64,000 bases of DNA, taken from contig NZ_CVRM01000036.1 of assembly GCF_001258055.1 (NCBI RefSeq), forward strand, positions 1 to 64,000, in the 5' to 3' direction. Below the pieces are notes generated by a model that was not told the DNA's origin, did no database searches, and was given only the letters and a program-made list of their open reading frames with translations. The DNA is from Phaeobacter italicus. Lineage in GTDB: Bacteria > Pseudomonadota > Alphaproteobacteria > Rhodobacterales > Rhodobacteraceae. Every line of letters begins with the position of its first letter. Position 1 is the first letter of the stretch. A program made the translations under genes and the position numbers. Of this stretch, positions 17,687 through 26,697 are shown in pieces.

Positions 17687-18958
17687 TCAGAGCCGCAATT
17701 CCGCCTCTTCCGGTTTCAGGACATATTTCAGATCATAGACGACTGCACCTGCGCGCCCAAGACTACGGATCGCACCCACGCCCATGCTGCGGAACTCATC
17801 ATGGGCAACAGCAAGCAGGACGCCATCGTAGGCGCCTGCATCTGGATCCTGCACCAGATCCACACCGTATTCGCCCCGTGCCTCAACAGCGTCTGCATGG
17901 GGATCGTGAACATCAACCGTCAGACCGTATTCCTCTAGCGCACGCACCACATCAATCACCCGCGTGTTGCGCAGATCGGGGCAGTTTTCCTTGAACGTCA
18001 AGCCCATGACCAGAACCCGACCATCAGCCACCGCCATCTTTCTCTGCAGCATCGCCTTGACCATCTGGCTCGCCACATAGGCCCCCATCCCGTCGTTCAG
18101 ACGACGGCCTGCCAACAAGATTTCCGGATGATAGCCGAGCTGCTCGGCCTTGTGGGTCAGGTAATAGGGGTCGACCCCAATACAATGCCCGCCAACAAGA
18201 CCCGGACGAAAGTTCAGGAAATTCCACTTTGTTCCGGCGGCGCGCAGCACCGCTTCGGTGTCGATGTCCATCCGGTTAAAGATTTTGGCAAGTTCGTTGA
18301 TAAGAGCGATGTTGATATCGCGCTGACTGTTTTCAATGACTTTCGCGGCTTCAGCGACGCGGATGCTCTCGGCCTTGTGGGTGCCAGCGGTGACCACCTC
18401 GCGGTAGAGCGCATCCACCTTATCAGCGATATGCGGTGTCGATCCGGAGGTAACCTTGACGATATCCGGCAACCGGCGGTTTTTGTCGCCCGGATTGATC
18501 CGTTCGGGGCTGTAGCCGGCAAAGAAATCCCGGTTGAACACCAGGCCAGAAACCCGCTCCAGCACGGGAACGCAATCTTCTTCGGTTGCGCCGGGATAGA
18601 CCGTGGATTCATAGATCACCAGGTTACCTGGCTTCAGCACCTTGCCCACAGTTTCAGACGCAGCAAGGAGCGGACCAAGATCAGGTCGGTGGTTGGCATC
18701 AATCGGCGTGGGAACCGTGACGATATAGATTGCGCATTCCGCGATCTCTGCAATGTCAGAGGTCAGCGTCAGTTCAGTCGCCGCCGCCAATTCCGTTGCG
18801 GTGATTTCGCGAGTGCTGTCTTCGCCGCGCGAAAGGGCCTCGATCCGCTGTGAATTGATGTCAAAGCCAACAACTGGCCGGGATTTGCCGAACTCCACGG
18901 CAAGAGGAAGGCCGACATAGCCAAGGCCAATCACACAAATCCGTTCTGTCCTGCTCAT
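17687..18958 (-). CDS. Nucleotide-sugar dehydrogenase (TviB/WbpO-like)
   Basis: The enzyme oxidises the C6 hydroxyl of a UDP-sugar to the uronic acid with two NAD. The N-terminal NAD-binding fold starts [19 protein letters not shown]. The sequence [24 protein letters not shown] matches the UDP-N-acetyl-hexosamine 6-dehydrogenase group (TviB, WbpO, WbpA) better than UDP-glucose dehydrogenase. [16 protein letters not shown] and [21 protein letters not shown] are family hallmarks; the latter contains the catalytic Cys. The ATG at 18958 was preferred, with AAGG upstream, over an in-frame start 60 bases earlier. It could supply a uronic-acid precursor for the polysaccharide cluster 13 kb away. Confidence 0.9.
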   Translation of the reverse strand: MSRTERICVIGLGYVGLPLAVEFGKSRPVVGFDINSQRIEALSRGEDSTREITATELAAATELTLTSDIAEIAECAIYIVTVPTPIDANHRPDLGPLLAASETVGKVLKPGNLVIYESTVYPGATEEDCVPVLERVSGLVFNRDFFAGYSPERINPGDKNRRLPDIVKVTSGSTPHIADKVDALYREVVTAGTHKAESIRVAEAAKVIENSQRDINIALINELAKIFNRMDIDTEAVLRAAGTKWNFLNFRPGLVGGHCIGVDPYYLTHKAEQLGYHPEILLAGRRLNDGMGAYVASQMVKAMLQRKMAVADGRVLVMGLTFKENCPDLRNTRVIDVVRALEEYGLTVDVHDPHADAVEARGEYGVDLVQDPDAGAYDGVLLAVAHDEFRSMGVGAIRSLGRAGAVVYDLKYVLKPEEAELRL

Positions 18959-19068
18959 CGCGATGCCTTCATGGTCCTTGCCTGCCCGATTGCCTTTCAT
19001 AAGGGGTCGGGCAGCCAAGTTTCAACCGCGCGCGTGTCGATCACCTCTTATAGGCACGCCGCAGGCCG

Positions 19069-19872
19069 TCAGAACCGCAAAGACAGGCACGACATGCCGC
19101 CATCAAGCTTGGCGCATTCGGTATTGCTGATCTCAACCACCTCAAACCCCTCACGGCTCAACATGTCCGCCGTTCGCGGGAATCCTGCAGCCATCAGAAC
19201 GAGATTGTTGAAGCGGATCGCATTTGCTGCAGCTTCCTCGCCGTCCGCGACATGCAGGACGCGGTAGCCTTCAAAACAGCCCGAGGCGTCCAGACGCTTG
19301 GTCGCCAGGATCGTCTCACCATCCATCAGCGAACAATCGGTCTTAAAGTGCAAGACACCCTCTGGCGTGAAAACCTCGCGGAGCTTGTGGCCCCATTCAG
19401 CTGCGATTTCGGCCAGCTCTGCCACCCCTGCCGCATCCGTGCGCGCAGAGCGCCCGACCAGGATCTCGCGTTCGGTGACCAGAATGTCGCCACCTTCGAT
19501 ATAGCCCGGTCCTTTGATTTCGCGCACATCATCATAAACCGCACGGATCGCCGGGGCCATTTCTGCCACCTCGCCCAAACGGGACGGAGCACCCGGGCGC
19601 ATCAGAACCGCCCCCTGCGGCAGGCACAAAGCGGTATCCTCGACAAAGACCGCATCGGGATAGGCCTCAAGCGGCGGCAGCTCGATCACTTCTGCGCCGG
19701 TGCTTTTCAGTGCAGCAACATATTCGGTATGCGCCGCCAACATCTTGTCCAGATCCGGCGTGCCGATGTCTTCGGCCCGCAGCCCATCGACAATGCTCGC
19801 GGCAGGGCGCCGGGTAATGGCACGGCGGAACTCATAGGTTGGATTTGTCATCTGCATGTCCTTGATGCTCAC
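19069..19872 (-). CDS. Dimethylarginine dimethylaminohydrolase-like (DDAH) amidinohydrolase
   Basis: DDAH hydrolyses N-omega-methylated arginines to citrulline and a methylamine. The 267-residue protein has the guanidine-modifying triad with spacing close to that of characterised bacterial DDAH: Glu126 in YIEGGDIL, His175 in VLHFKTDCSL and Cys262 in LDGGMSCLSLRF. Asp73 and FVEDTA (77-82) are the usual substrate contacts. It is the last gene of the TetR-aminotransferase-TPP enzyme operon, overlapping the TPP gene stop as GTGA; ATG codons five and seven codons later are possible starts. Related arginine deiminases cannot be fully excluded, but the length and motif spacing favour DDAH. Confidence 0.85.
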   Translation of the reverse strand: MSIKDMQMTNPTYEFRRAITRRPAASIVDGLRAEDIGTPDLDKMLAAHTEYVAALKSTGAEVIELPPLEAYPDAVFVEDTALCLPQGAVLMRPGAPSRLGEVAEMAPAIRAVYDDVREIKGPGYIEGGDILVTEREILVGRSARTDAAGVAELAEIAAEWGHKLREVFTPEGVLHFKTDCSLMDGETILATKRLDASGCFEGYRVLHVADGEEAAANAIRFNNLVLMAAGFPRTADMLSREGFEVVEISNTECAKLDGGMSCLSLRF

Positions 19873-21527
19873 TGTCCGGAAGGGACGAATTTTGGCGTGG
19901 TGATTTCGATCATTGCCGGCCCGCCAGCGTGGGCGACAGCCCGCAACGCCAATGCGACCTCTTCGGGAATGGCTGGAGTTGCCTTGTGGGCGATGCCATA
20001 GGACGCGGCGGTTGCCGCAAAGTCCGGCGGGGTTGGATCGCAGCCCAGCACTGGCACCCCAACATCCTCCATTGACCGGGCGATTTCCTGATAACCGTAG
20101 TTGTTCCAGACCACGAATGTGATTGGCAGGGCTTCATCGACCGCGGTCATGATTTCGGGGAGGGAAAACTGGGCGCCCCCATCGCCCACGATGCAAACGA
20201 CCCGCGCCTGCGGTGCTGCGACAGCGGCCCCGATCGCTGCGGGGATGCCGTAGCCCAACGCACCATAGCCGGTCGCTGCATTAAACCAGCCGCCGGGGCG
20301 ATCGTGGTCGTAGTAAAGATTGCCTGCATAAATCGGCTGCGCGGAATCCCCCACAATTATAGCGTCCGGCACCGCGTCCCGGATGGCATTCAGCACATCG
20401 ACCTGTGCGCGATAGCCGGCCCCGATTTCCTCCCAGGCCTGGGAACGGGCCGCCGCAGCGCGATCACTGCCCCACCCCGGCTCCAGAGCGCTGGCCGTGG
20501 ACAGATCCGCCAGCAGCCCCGCCAAGACCGCGGAAACATCCGCCTGCACCGCCAGATCGGCTGGATGGCGGTTCAGTTGCTCGGCGCAAAGGTCTACCCG
20601 GATCAGACCGGCCAGCTTGGGCATGGTCCCTGTTGCGTACATGTCGTAATCCGTCGGGCCCAGTTCCGTTCCAAGGGCCAGCACGACGTCCGCCTCTTCG
20701 ATCAAAGCCCGCACCGCAGAAAGCGTCGGGCTAGCAGGTACGGACAAGGGATGATCAAACAGCACACCACGGGCATTCACCGTTTGCACAACCGGCGCTG
20801 ACAGCTGTTCAGCCAGCTGGCGAAGCGCAATGCCACAGGTTTTCGCACCGCCCCCGACCAAGATCAGCGGACGGGCCGCACGACTGAGCCGCTCACGAAT
20901 ATCGGCAACCACTTTATCTGAAACAGACGACCGCTGGGGCTGGCAGTCAGGGGGCTGTGCCCCTTCCCCCTGCACGGTGGCATCGCGGTGACCTGCGATG
21001 TCCAGCGGGATCTGCACATGAGTGGGGCCTGGACGGGCCAGCTGTGAGCCGTCAATCGGCGCAAACACCTGATCCAATGTGGCAGACAGCGCATCGGCCT
21101 TGCTGACGTGACCGGACACAAGCGCAACCTGAGAGATCAGCCCATGCTGGTCCGGCAATTCGTGCAAATGGCCAAACCCACGACCGATCGTCTGGCTCTC
21201 ATTAACACCGGAAATGACCAGCATCGGCACGGAATCCGCGCGGGCTTGGGCCATCGGCGTGATCGTGTTCGTCACCCCCGGCCCAGTGATGACAAAAGCA
21301 ACGCCAGGCTGGCCGGATACGCGCGCATAGCCATCGGCCATGAAGCCCGCACCCTGTTCATGGCGCGGGGTGATGTGGCGGATGCCAGAGTTGGTCAGAC
21401 CGCGATACAGTTCGACAGTATGCACGCCCGGAATGCCAAAAACGTGGCGGACCCCGCGTTTTACGAGCCCGGCAACCAGCGCTTCACCGACAGTGGGCGC
21501 ATCAGATGTCTTTGCCTCACTGCTCAT
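19869..21527 (-). CDS. aruI: Thiamine-diphosphate enzyme, AruI-like 2-ketoarginine decarboxylase
   Basis: This is an acetolactate-synthase-fold TPP enzyme of 552 residues. The N-terminal PYR domain has HVFGIPGVHTVELYRGL and the catalytic glutamate region RHEQGAGFMADGYARVSG. The C-terminal PP domain has the Mg-TPP motif GDGGAQFSLPEI ending in VVWNNYGY. The GIPGVHTVELYRGL segment, the length and the partnership with an AruH-like transaminase fit 5-guanidino-2-oxopentanoate decarboxylase, which makes 4-guanidinobutyraldehyde in the arginine transaminase pathway. The gene overlaps both neighbours by four bases. A generic acetolactate-synthase-like role is the alternative. Confidence 0.72.
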   Translation of the reverse strand: MSSEAKTSDAPTVGEALVAGLVKRGVRHVFGIPGVHTVELYRGLTNSGIRHITPRHEQGAGFMADGYARVSGQPGVAFVITGPGVTNTITPMAQARADSVPMLVISGVNESQTIGRGFGHLHELPDQHGLISQVALVSGHVSKADALSATLDQVFAPIDGSQLARPGPTHVQIPLDIAGHRDATVQGEGAQPPDCQPQRSSVSDKVVADIRERLSRAARPLILVGGGAKTCGIALRQLAEQLSAPVVQTVNARGVLFDHPLSVPASPTLSAVRALIEEADVVLALGTELGPTDYDMYATGTMPKLAGLIRVDLCAEQLNRHPADLAVQADVSAVLAGLLADLSTASALEPGWGSDRAAAARSQAWEEIGAGYRAQVDVLNAIRDAVPDAIIVGDSAQPIYAGNLYYDHDRPGGWFNAATGYGALGYGIPAAIGAAVAAPQARVVCIVGDGGAQFSLPEIMTAVDEALPITFVVWNNYGYQEIARSMEDVGVPVLGCDPTPPDFAATAASYGIAHKATPAIPEEVALALRAVAHAGGPAMIEITTPKFVPSGQ

Positions 21528-22711
21528 GCGACGGCCTCAGCGCGTTGATTTGCATGACGGGTGATCCGCTCAAGCGCTTTGTCAAACTCCGCATCATCAA
21601 TCGTCAATGCGACCCGGACCCACTGGCGCAGGCTCTCGCCAAAGGATGACCCAGGCATGACCGCCACACCGCCGTTGAACAAAAGGTCATGTGCATAGGC
21701 ATCGCCATCCATGCCCGTCGCAGAAACGTCGATCATCGCAAACATGCCCGCCTCGGGTCTATGAACGCGCAATCCTGTCGCGCCATGCAAATGGTCTGCC
21801 AGCTTTTCGGCCCGCGCAGCAAAACGCTTGCGCATTCCGGCTGCGACAGAAGACCCGTCGCGCACGGCCTGTTCGGTCATGTCCGCGATAAAGGGTTGAT
21901 TGCCGAACAACATGGTTTCAGACAGCGGCAGCAACGCATCACAGAATGCCTCGCTTGCGATGCACCAACCGCTGCGAAACCCCGGCGCGGCGTGTGATTT
22001 GGAAATCGACGAAACCACAATCACGCGATCCGCATAAGCCTCACGAGACAGCGGTGACATGAACTCTGCCGCATCAAAGACCAGCTGCTCATAGACTTCA
22101 TCCGAAATGATCCAGAGGTCATGCTGCACCGCCAGCGCGCCAATCGCGTCAAGATCATCAGCCGTCAGAATTGACCCAGTGGGATTATGCGGCGTGGTCA
22201 GCAAAATGGCCCGGCTTTGGGGGGTGATCCGTTCAGCGATATCATCGGCCTGCATGCGAAACCCGTGTTCAGGGCGCAGGGGAACCGGAACCACTTTTGC
22301 ACCCGTCGACCGGATGACGCCCTCGTAGGTCGCATACATCGGATCGCCCACCAGCACCTCGTCCCCCGCCTCGGCAACCCCCATCATCACAGCATAAAGA
22401 GCTGTCTGCGTACCCGGAAAGCACAGGACATTTTCGGCACCGATCGGTCGCCCCAGACTATGGGTATATCGCGCCGCCAAAGTCTGTCGCAGGCTGTCTT
22501 CTCCGCGGCCATCGGAATAACCCGTCCGCCCTGCGAGCATGGCACGGCAAGCGGTATCCATCAGGGCGCTTGGCGGGGGGACATCCGGTTCACCGATGGT
22601 CATCTCGACAATATCAGCCCCCTCCGCGATCATGTCGCGGGCTTTCAGGTGCACTTCCCATTTGGCCCCACCAAGACCTGCGAGCCGCCGGGTCACATCT
22701 GTCATTCTCAT
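21524..22711 (-). CDS. aruH: Class I/II PLP aminotransferase, AruH-like (arginine:pyruvate)
   Basis: This is a fold-type I aminotransferase of 395 residues. PLP-site features are TPHNPTGSILT (about 173-183), IISDEVYEQLVFD, the Schiff-base Lys238 in SSISKSHAAPGFRSGW, and the C-terminal arginine in QWVRVAL. The N-terminus (TRRLAGLGGAKWEVHLKARDM) and PMYATYEGVIRSTGAKVVPVPLRPEHGFR resemble arginine:pyruvate transaminase AruH as I recall it. AruH converts arginine to 2-ketoarginine, the substrate of the next enzyme. The gene overlaps the TetR gene stop as ATGA. The specific substrate is inferred from the neighbours. Confidence 0.75.
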   Translation of the reverse strand: MRMTDVTRRLAGLGGAKWEVHLKARDMIAEGADIVEMTIGEPDVPPPSALMDTACRAMLAGRTGYSDGRGEDSLRQTLAARYTHSLGRPIGAENVLCFPGTQTALYAVMMGVAEAGDEVLVGDPMYATYEGVIRSTGAKVVPVPLRPEHGFRMQADDIAERITPQSRAILLTTPHNPTGSILTADDLDAIGALAVQHDLWIISDEVYEQLVFDAAEFMSPLSREAYADRVIVVSSISKSHAAPGFRSGWCIASEAFCDALLPLSETMLFGNQPFIADMTEQAVRDGSSVAAGMRKRFAARAEKLADHLHGATGLRVHRPEAGMFAMIDVSATGMDGDAYAHDLLFNGGVAVMPGSSFGESLRQWVRVALTIDDAEFDKALERITRHANQRAEAVA

Positions 22712-23361
22712 GGCTGATCCACCTTGTTTTCCAGGTTAAGTCCCAAAATCGCGCCAACGGATTCCAAGCCGATTTTGGGCAATTCATCTTCAGCAAAAAT
22801 CTCAGGAAGGGCGCCGCCCTCCATCCAAAGGCCATCGATCACAGCGTTGCAGGCCACCGCCAGGTGATGAAGCCGCGCAGGGCTGGCTGGGCGACCCGCC
22901 TCTTCCAAGGCGGCGGCGATCATCTCGGCCAGCTTGTGGCGGAAATAGTCGTAGGTCCGCTGGTGGATCTGCCGCATATGCGCATCCTGTTGGACCTTGT
23001 TCAAAAACCCCGCCCAAAGGGCGACTGCAGTGGGCTCCATCACCGGTGGGCGCAAGGACGCAGAGACAAATGCCGCTAGACGACCGCTGGCATCCGCGGA
23101 AATTTCCTTGAGCGGCGCCGACGTCAGATCGGTGATCCGAACCATGTGATGCTCGTAGGCGGCGGTCATCAGCTCTTCCTTTGAGGAAAAGTAATGCCGG
23201 ATCAGGCCCTGGGTCACATCCGCCCGCTCCGCAATGTCCCGCACGGTTGCACCCCTCACGCCTTTTTCGGCGACCAGCTCAAGCGTGGCCTCGATCAGGG
23301 CCTCTTTGCGCTCCTCTGCGCTGGCGCGCTTAAATTTCCGGCGTTCTGGGGACACGGGCAC
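22708..23361 (-). CDS. TetR family regulator (BetI-like)
   Basis: The protein is a 217-residue one-domain repressor. The N-terminal helix-turn-helix includes ATLELVAEKGVRGATVRDIAERADVTQGLIRHYFSSKEELM (about 25-65), close to the BetI subgroup. The C-terminal ligand-binding region is BetI-like in length. It is the first gene of the aminotransferase-TPP-DDAH operon and divergent from an ABC importer. An inverted repeat between the two transcription units is a plausible operator, so it probably represses both until the substrate is present. Confidence 0.88.
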   Translation of the reverse strand: MPVSPERRKFKRASAEERKEALIEATLELVAEKGVRGATVRDIAERADVTQGLIRHYFSSKEELMTAAYEHHMVRITDLTSAPLKEISADASGRLAAFVSASLRPPVMEPTAVALWAGFLNKVQQDAHMRQIHQRTYDYFRHKLAEMIAAALEEAGRPASPARLHHLAVACNAVIDGLWMEGGALPEIFAEDELPKIGLESVGAILGLNLENKVDQP

Positions 23362-23374
23362 TCCAATTGGCAGA

Positions 23375-23403
23375 CAGTTAATTATACACTTGAATAATTA
23401 CTG
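23375..23403. promoter_or_regulatory. Candidate TetR operator between regulator and ABC importer
   Basis: CAGTTAATTAT and ATAATTACTG form an imperfect inverted repeat around an 8-base centre, 13 bases upstream of the TetR gene start and about 45 upstream of the importer ATPase. It is the only strong dyad in the 85-bp divergent gap. Confidence 0.55.
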
Positions 23404-23446
23404 GAACTGCGACTTACTACAAGTCGAAATATGAGGACAGACGAAA

Positions 23447-24232
23447 ATGCCCGATCCGACCCCTTCAGCCAGCTCAGCCCGGCCCGAAGCGATCCGCATC
23501 AGCGATCTGCACAAGTCATTCGGCTCGCTTGAGGTACTGAAAGGCGTCTCTCTGACCGCCCGCCAGGGGGATGTGGTCGCCATCATCGGAGGCAGCGGGT
23601 CTGGCAAGTCCACCATGCTGCGCTGCATCAACTTTCTCGAAACACCAAAGTCGGGCGAAATCGTTATCGGCGGCGAGACCGTGGAAATGCGCGCAGACGG
23701 CAGCCCAGCCAATCGCAAGCAGATCGAACGCATCCGGACCCGGCTGGCAATGGTATTCCAGCAGTTCAATCTCTGGACCCACCGCACCCTGCTGGAAAAT
23801 GTGATCGAGGTTCCCGTCCACGTCCTCAAGATGCCGCGTGATCAGGCTGTTGCTCGCGCCCACGAATTGCTCGCCCGCGTTGGCCTGGGCGACAAGGCCG
23901 ATGCCTTTCCCGCCTTTCTGTCTGGAGGGCAGCAACAGCGCGCGGCCATTGCGCGGGCTCTCGCTGTTGATCCAAGCGTCATGCTGTTTGACGAGCCGAC
24001 CTCCGCACTTGATCCCGAACTTGTCGGGGAAGTTTTGACCGTCATCCGCGATCTTGCCGCCGAGGGGCGCACCATGCTGCTGGTCACGCATGAAATGAAA
24101 TTCGCCCGCGAGGTCGCGGACCACGTGGTCTACCTCTTTGAAGGGCGGATCGAAGAACAAGGCCCGCCAGCAGAGGTCTTTGGCAATCCAAAATCAGAAC
24201 GGCTGAAGCAGTTTCTGCGATCAGTCGCATAA
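23447..24232 (+). CDS. Polar amino acid/opine ABC transporter ATP-binding protein (HisP/OccP-like)
   Basis: This is the ATPase of a polar amino-acid importer (261 residues). Walker A GGSGSGKST is near residue 47, the Q-loop region is LAMVFQQFNLWTHRTLLENVIE, the signature LSGGQQQRAAIARAL is near 158, and Walker B is VMLFDEPTSALD. The insertion MRADGSPANRKQIERIRTRL and NLWTHRT resemble HisP, NocP and OccP, which serve basic amino acids and opines. With the binding protein and two permeases it forms one operon divergent from the TetR-AruHI-DDAH operon, which points to arginine-like substrates. Confidence 0.9.
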   Translation: MPDPTPSASSARPEAIRISDLHKSFGSLEVLKGVSLTARQGDVVAIIGGSGSGKSTMLRCINFLETPKSGEIVIGGETVEMRADGSPANRKQIERIRTRLAMVFQQFNLWTHRTLLENVIEVPVHVLKMPRDQAVARAHELLARVGLGDKADAFPAFLSGGQQQRAAIARALAVDPSVMLFDEPTSALDPELVGEVLTVIRDLAAEGRTMLLVTHEMKFAREVADHVVYLFEGRIEEQGPPAEVFGNPKSERLKQFLRSVA

Positions 24233-24234
24233 CC

Positions 24235-24257
24235 GGCCACACTCCAAGTGTGCGGCC
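24235..24257 (+). other. Intergenic stem-loop between ATPase and binding-protein genes
   Basis: GGCC-ACACT / AGTGTGC-GGCC forms a bulged stem just after the ATPase stop and has no T run. Such hairpins often raise the level of the binding-protein mRNA relative to the rest of an ABC operon; that role is inferred here. Confidence 0.4.
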
Positions 24258-24304
24258 CAATAAAATAAACAAAAACAAATACATCAACTGGGAGACAAAC
24301 CAAA

Positions 24305-25084
24305 ATGGCACTTCAGAAAACAATCCGGAAGACCCTTCTTACAACCGTGGCGCTGGCCGCAACAGCGGTGATGGCGCAGGCCGAACCGGTCAAGATTGGC
24401 GTCGCCGCCGAACCATATCCACCCTTCGCTTCGCTTGACTCCTCCGGGACCTGGGTCGGCTGGGAGATCGATGTCATCAACGCTGTCTGTGCCGCTGCAG
24501 AGCTGGAATGTGTCATCACGCCCGTTGCTTGGGACGGCATCATCCCATCCCTTACCGGCCAGCAGATCGATGCGATCATGGCCTCCATGTCGATCACCGA
24601 AGAGCGCCTGAAAACCATCGACTTCAGCGACCCCTATTACAACACCCCTGCCGTGATCGTGGCGGACAAATCAATGGACATCGACGCAACGCCCGCCTCT
24701 CTGGAGGGCAAGATCGTTGGCATCCAGGCGTCGACTATCCACCAGGCTTATGCGCAGAAATATTTCACCGGCGCCGAACTGCGGGTCTACCAGACCCAGG
24801 ATGAAGCCAACCAAGATCTCTTTGCCGGGCGCATTGACGCAACCCAGGCAGACAGCATCGCAATGGCGGATTTCGTTGGCTCCGATGCGGGCGCCTGCTG
24901 CGAGATCAAGGGTGCCGTCGCCAATGACGAGGCAATCCTCGGCAAAGGCGTCGGCGCGGGTGTCCGCAAAGGTGAAACAGACATTCTGGAAGCCCTGAAC
25001 AAGGGGATCGCAATGATCCTTGCAGACGGCACCCACGCTGAAATCACCTCCAAGTACTTCACGACCAGTATCTACTCGGAATAA
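24305..25084 (+). CDS. Polar amino acid ABC transporter, periplasmic binding protein
   Basis: This is a family 3 solute-binding protein of 259 residues. The signal peptide covers about 1-26 (cleavage near AQA-EP). The mature start VKIGVAAEPYPPFASLDSSGTWVGWEIDVINAVC is the family signature. The glutamate/aspartate and arginine region DAIMASMSITEERLKTIDFSDPYYNTPAVIV binds the alpha-amino and carboxyl groups. C-terminal ADGTHAEITSKYF is typical. Two cysteine pairs (about 58/66 and 199/200) may form disulfides. Context points to arginine or a modified arginine as ligand. Confidence 0.9.
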   Translation: MALQKTIRKTLLTTVALAATAVMAQAEPVKIGVAAEPYPPFASLDSSGTWVGWEIDVINAVCAAAELECVITPVAWDGIIPSLTGQQIDAIMASMSITEERLKTIDFSDPYYNTPAVIVADKSMDIDATPASLEGKIVGIQASTIHQAYAQKYFTGAELRVYQTQDEANQDLFAGRIDATQADSIAMADFVGSDAGACCEIKGAVANDEAILGKGVGAGVRKGETDILEALNKGIAMILADGTHAEITSKYFTTSIYSE

Positions 25085-25093
25085 GGCCTGGCC

Positions 25094-25846
25094 GTGACCA
25101 ACGTCCTTGAACTGCTGGGACTGGCAGAGAGCGCAGAATTGCTTGCGCTCTCTCCACCGGGCTGGGGCGGCAACCTGCTCAGGGGCCTCCTCAATTCGCT
25201 TCAAATCGCCTTTGGCGCCTTTGGAATGGGCCTGATCATCGGTCTCTTCGGCGCCTACGGCAAATTGTACGGGGGGCCGGTTCTGCGGGATCTGCTGGCC
25301 ATCTACACCACCGTCATCCGAGCCGTCCCGGAGTTGGTGCTGATCCTCATCCTCTATTACGTAGGCACCGATCTCATCAACAAGGCGGCGACTGCGATGG
25401 GGTATGATCGCGTTGAAATCAGCGGCATCGTCGCGGGCATCTGGGTTTTGGGCATCGTCCAGGGCGCCTATGCCACCGAAGTCCTGCGTGGCGCCATCAA
25501 AGCCGTGCCTCCGGGCCAGATCGAGGCCGCCCGCGCCTATGGCATGCCGGCCTTCATGACCATGCGCCGGGTAACCATCCCCGCAATGATGAGCTTTGCA
25601 ACACCCGGTCTGGCAAACCTGTGGCTGATCGCAACCAAGGATACTGCGCTCCTTGCGATTGTCGGCTTTGCCGAGCTGACCCTTGAAACCCGACAGGCCG
25701 CCAGCAGCACCCGGGCGTATTTCACTTTCTTCCTGGCGGCTGGGGCGCTGTATCTTCTCGTCACGCTGTTTTCGGGACTGATCTTTGGCTGGATCGAACG
25801 GTGGGCGCGTAGGGGACAGCCGTCGCTCAAGGGGGGGCAGCCATGA
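25094..25846 (+). CDS. Polar amino acid ABC transporter permease (HisQ/OccQ-like)
   Basis: This is an inner-membrane permease of the His/Glu/Gln family, 250 residues and about five helices. The segment LLRGLLNSLQIAFGAFGMGLIIG begins the family domain, IRAVPELVLILILYYVG is characteristic, and the EAA loop is GQIEAARAYGMPAFMTMRRVTIPAMM. The start is GTG, nine bases after the binding-protein stop. The stop region overlaps the second permease as ATGA. Confidence 0.9.
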   Translation: MTNVLELLGLAESAELLALSPPGWGGNLLRGLLNSLQIAFGAFGMGLIIGLFGAYGKLYGGPVLRDLLAIYTTVIRAVPELVLILILYYVGTDLINKAATAMGYDRVEISGIVAGIWVLGIVQGAYATEVLRGAIKAVPPGQIEAARAYGMPAFMTMRRVTIPAMMSFATPGLANLWLIATKDTALLAIVGFAELTLETRQAASSTRAYFTFFLAAGALYLLVTLFSGLIFGWIERWARRGQPSLKGGQP

Positions 25847-26622
25847 CGTCCTTGAAATCGCTGTTTGTTCCCCACCGCATCGTGATGATGATCCTATTTG
25901 CAGCTTTGGTTGTCTGGTGTGCGCTGTCTTTGCGCTGGGACTGGATCCCGCAGTATGCACCGCTTGCGGCCGAGGGATTGTGGACCACTGTCTGGATCCT
26001 CGTCGTAACCAGCATCCTTGGGTTTGCGTTGGCGGTGCCGCTTGGATTGGCCCAGGCAATTGGCCCTTGGTATCTGGCGGCCCCTGCCCGGCTGTTCTGC
26101 ACCATCATCCGCGGCACCCCCCTGCTGCTTCAGATCTGGCTCTTGTACTACGGTCTCGGCTCTCTCTTCCCGCAGTTTCCGTGGATCCGCTCAAGCGAGC
26201 TGTGGCCCTATCTGCGGCAGGCGTGGCCATATGCTGTTTTGGCGCTGACGCTGTCTTATGCGGGCTATGAGGGCGAAGTGATGCGCGGCGCCTTCTCTGG
26301 CGTTGCCAAGGGCCAGCTGGAGGCCGCCAAATCCTTCGGGATGCCCCGTATGACAATGTTCCGTTGCATCTGGCTTCCTCAGGCTGTGCGGAACGTTCTG
26401 CCGACCTTGGGCGGGGAAACCATCTTGCAACTCAAGGCGACGCCTTTGGTGGCAACGATCACGGTCCTCGACATCTACGCGGTCTCTTCGCGGGTGCGAT
26501 CCGATACCTTTATTGTCTATGAACCCCTGCTTTTGCTGGCGCTGGTCTACATGGCAATCGCGGGTGTCATCACCCTTGGGTTTCGCTGGTTCGAGAACAA
26601 GGTACCAAGCGCACAGCGCTAG
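25843..26622 (+). CDS. Polar amino acid ABC transporter permease (HisM/OccM-like)
   Basis: This is the second permease of the importer (259 residues). EGLWTTVWILVVTSILGFALAVPLGLAQ, IIRGTPLLLQIWLLYYGLG and the EAA loop GQLEAAKSFGMPRMTMFRCIWLPQAVRNVLPTLGGE are family features, and KATPLVATITVLDIYAVS is typical of the HisM side. It completes a four-gene importer and converges with the replication initiator gene, with a candidate terminator in the 75-bp gap. Confidence 0.9.
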   Translation: MTSLKSLFVPHRIVMMILFAALVVWCALSLRWDWIPQYAPLAAEGLWTTVWILVVTSILGFALAVPLGLAQAIGPWYLAAPARLFCTIIRGTPLLLQIWLLYYGLGSLFPQFPWIRSSELWPYLRQAWPYAVLALTLSYAGYEGEVMRGAFSGVAKGQLEAAKSFGMPRMTMFRCIWLPQAVRNVLPTLGGETILQLKATPLVATITVLDIYAVSSRVRSDTFIVYEPLLLLALVYMAIAGVITLGFRWFENKVPSAQR

Positions 26623-26649
26623 GGCGTCCTGATTGTGATCTTGTCACAC

Positions 26650-26682
26650 GGGCCCTCACTTGCCGGTGGGGGCCTCTTCTCT
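26650..26682 (+). terminator. Candidate terminator after the amino-acid importer operon
   Basis: GGGCCCTCAC pairs with GTGGGGGCC around a 6-base loop, followed by the pyrimidine run TCTTCTCT. It sits 28 bases after the last permease gene in the convergent gap with the replication gene. Confidence 0.55.
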
Positions 26683-26697
26683 GTCTGGGGTCCGTGA

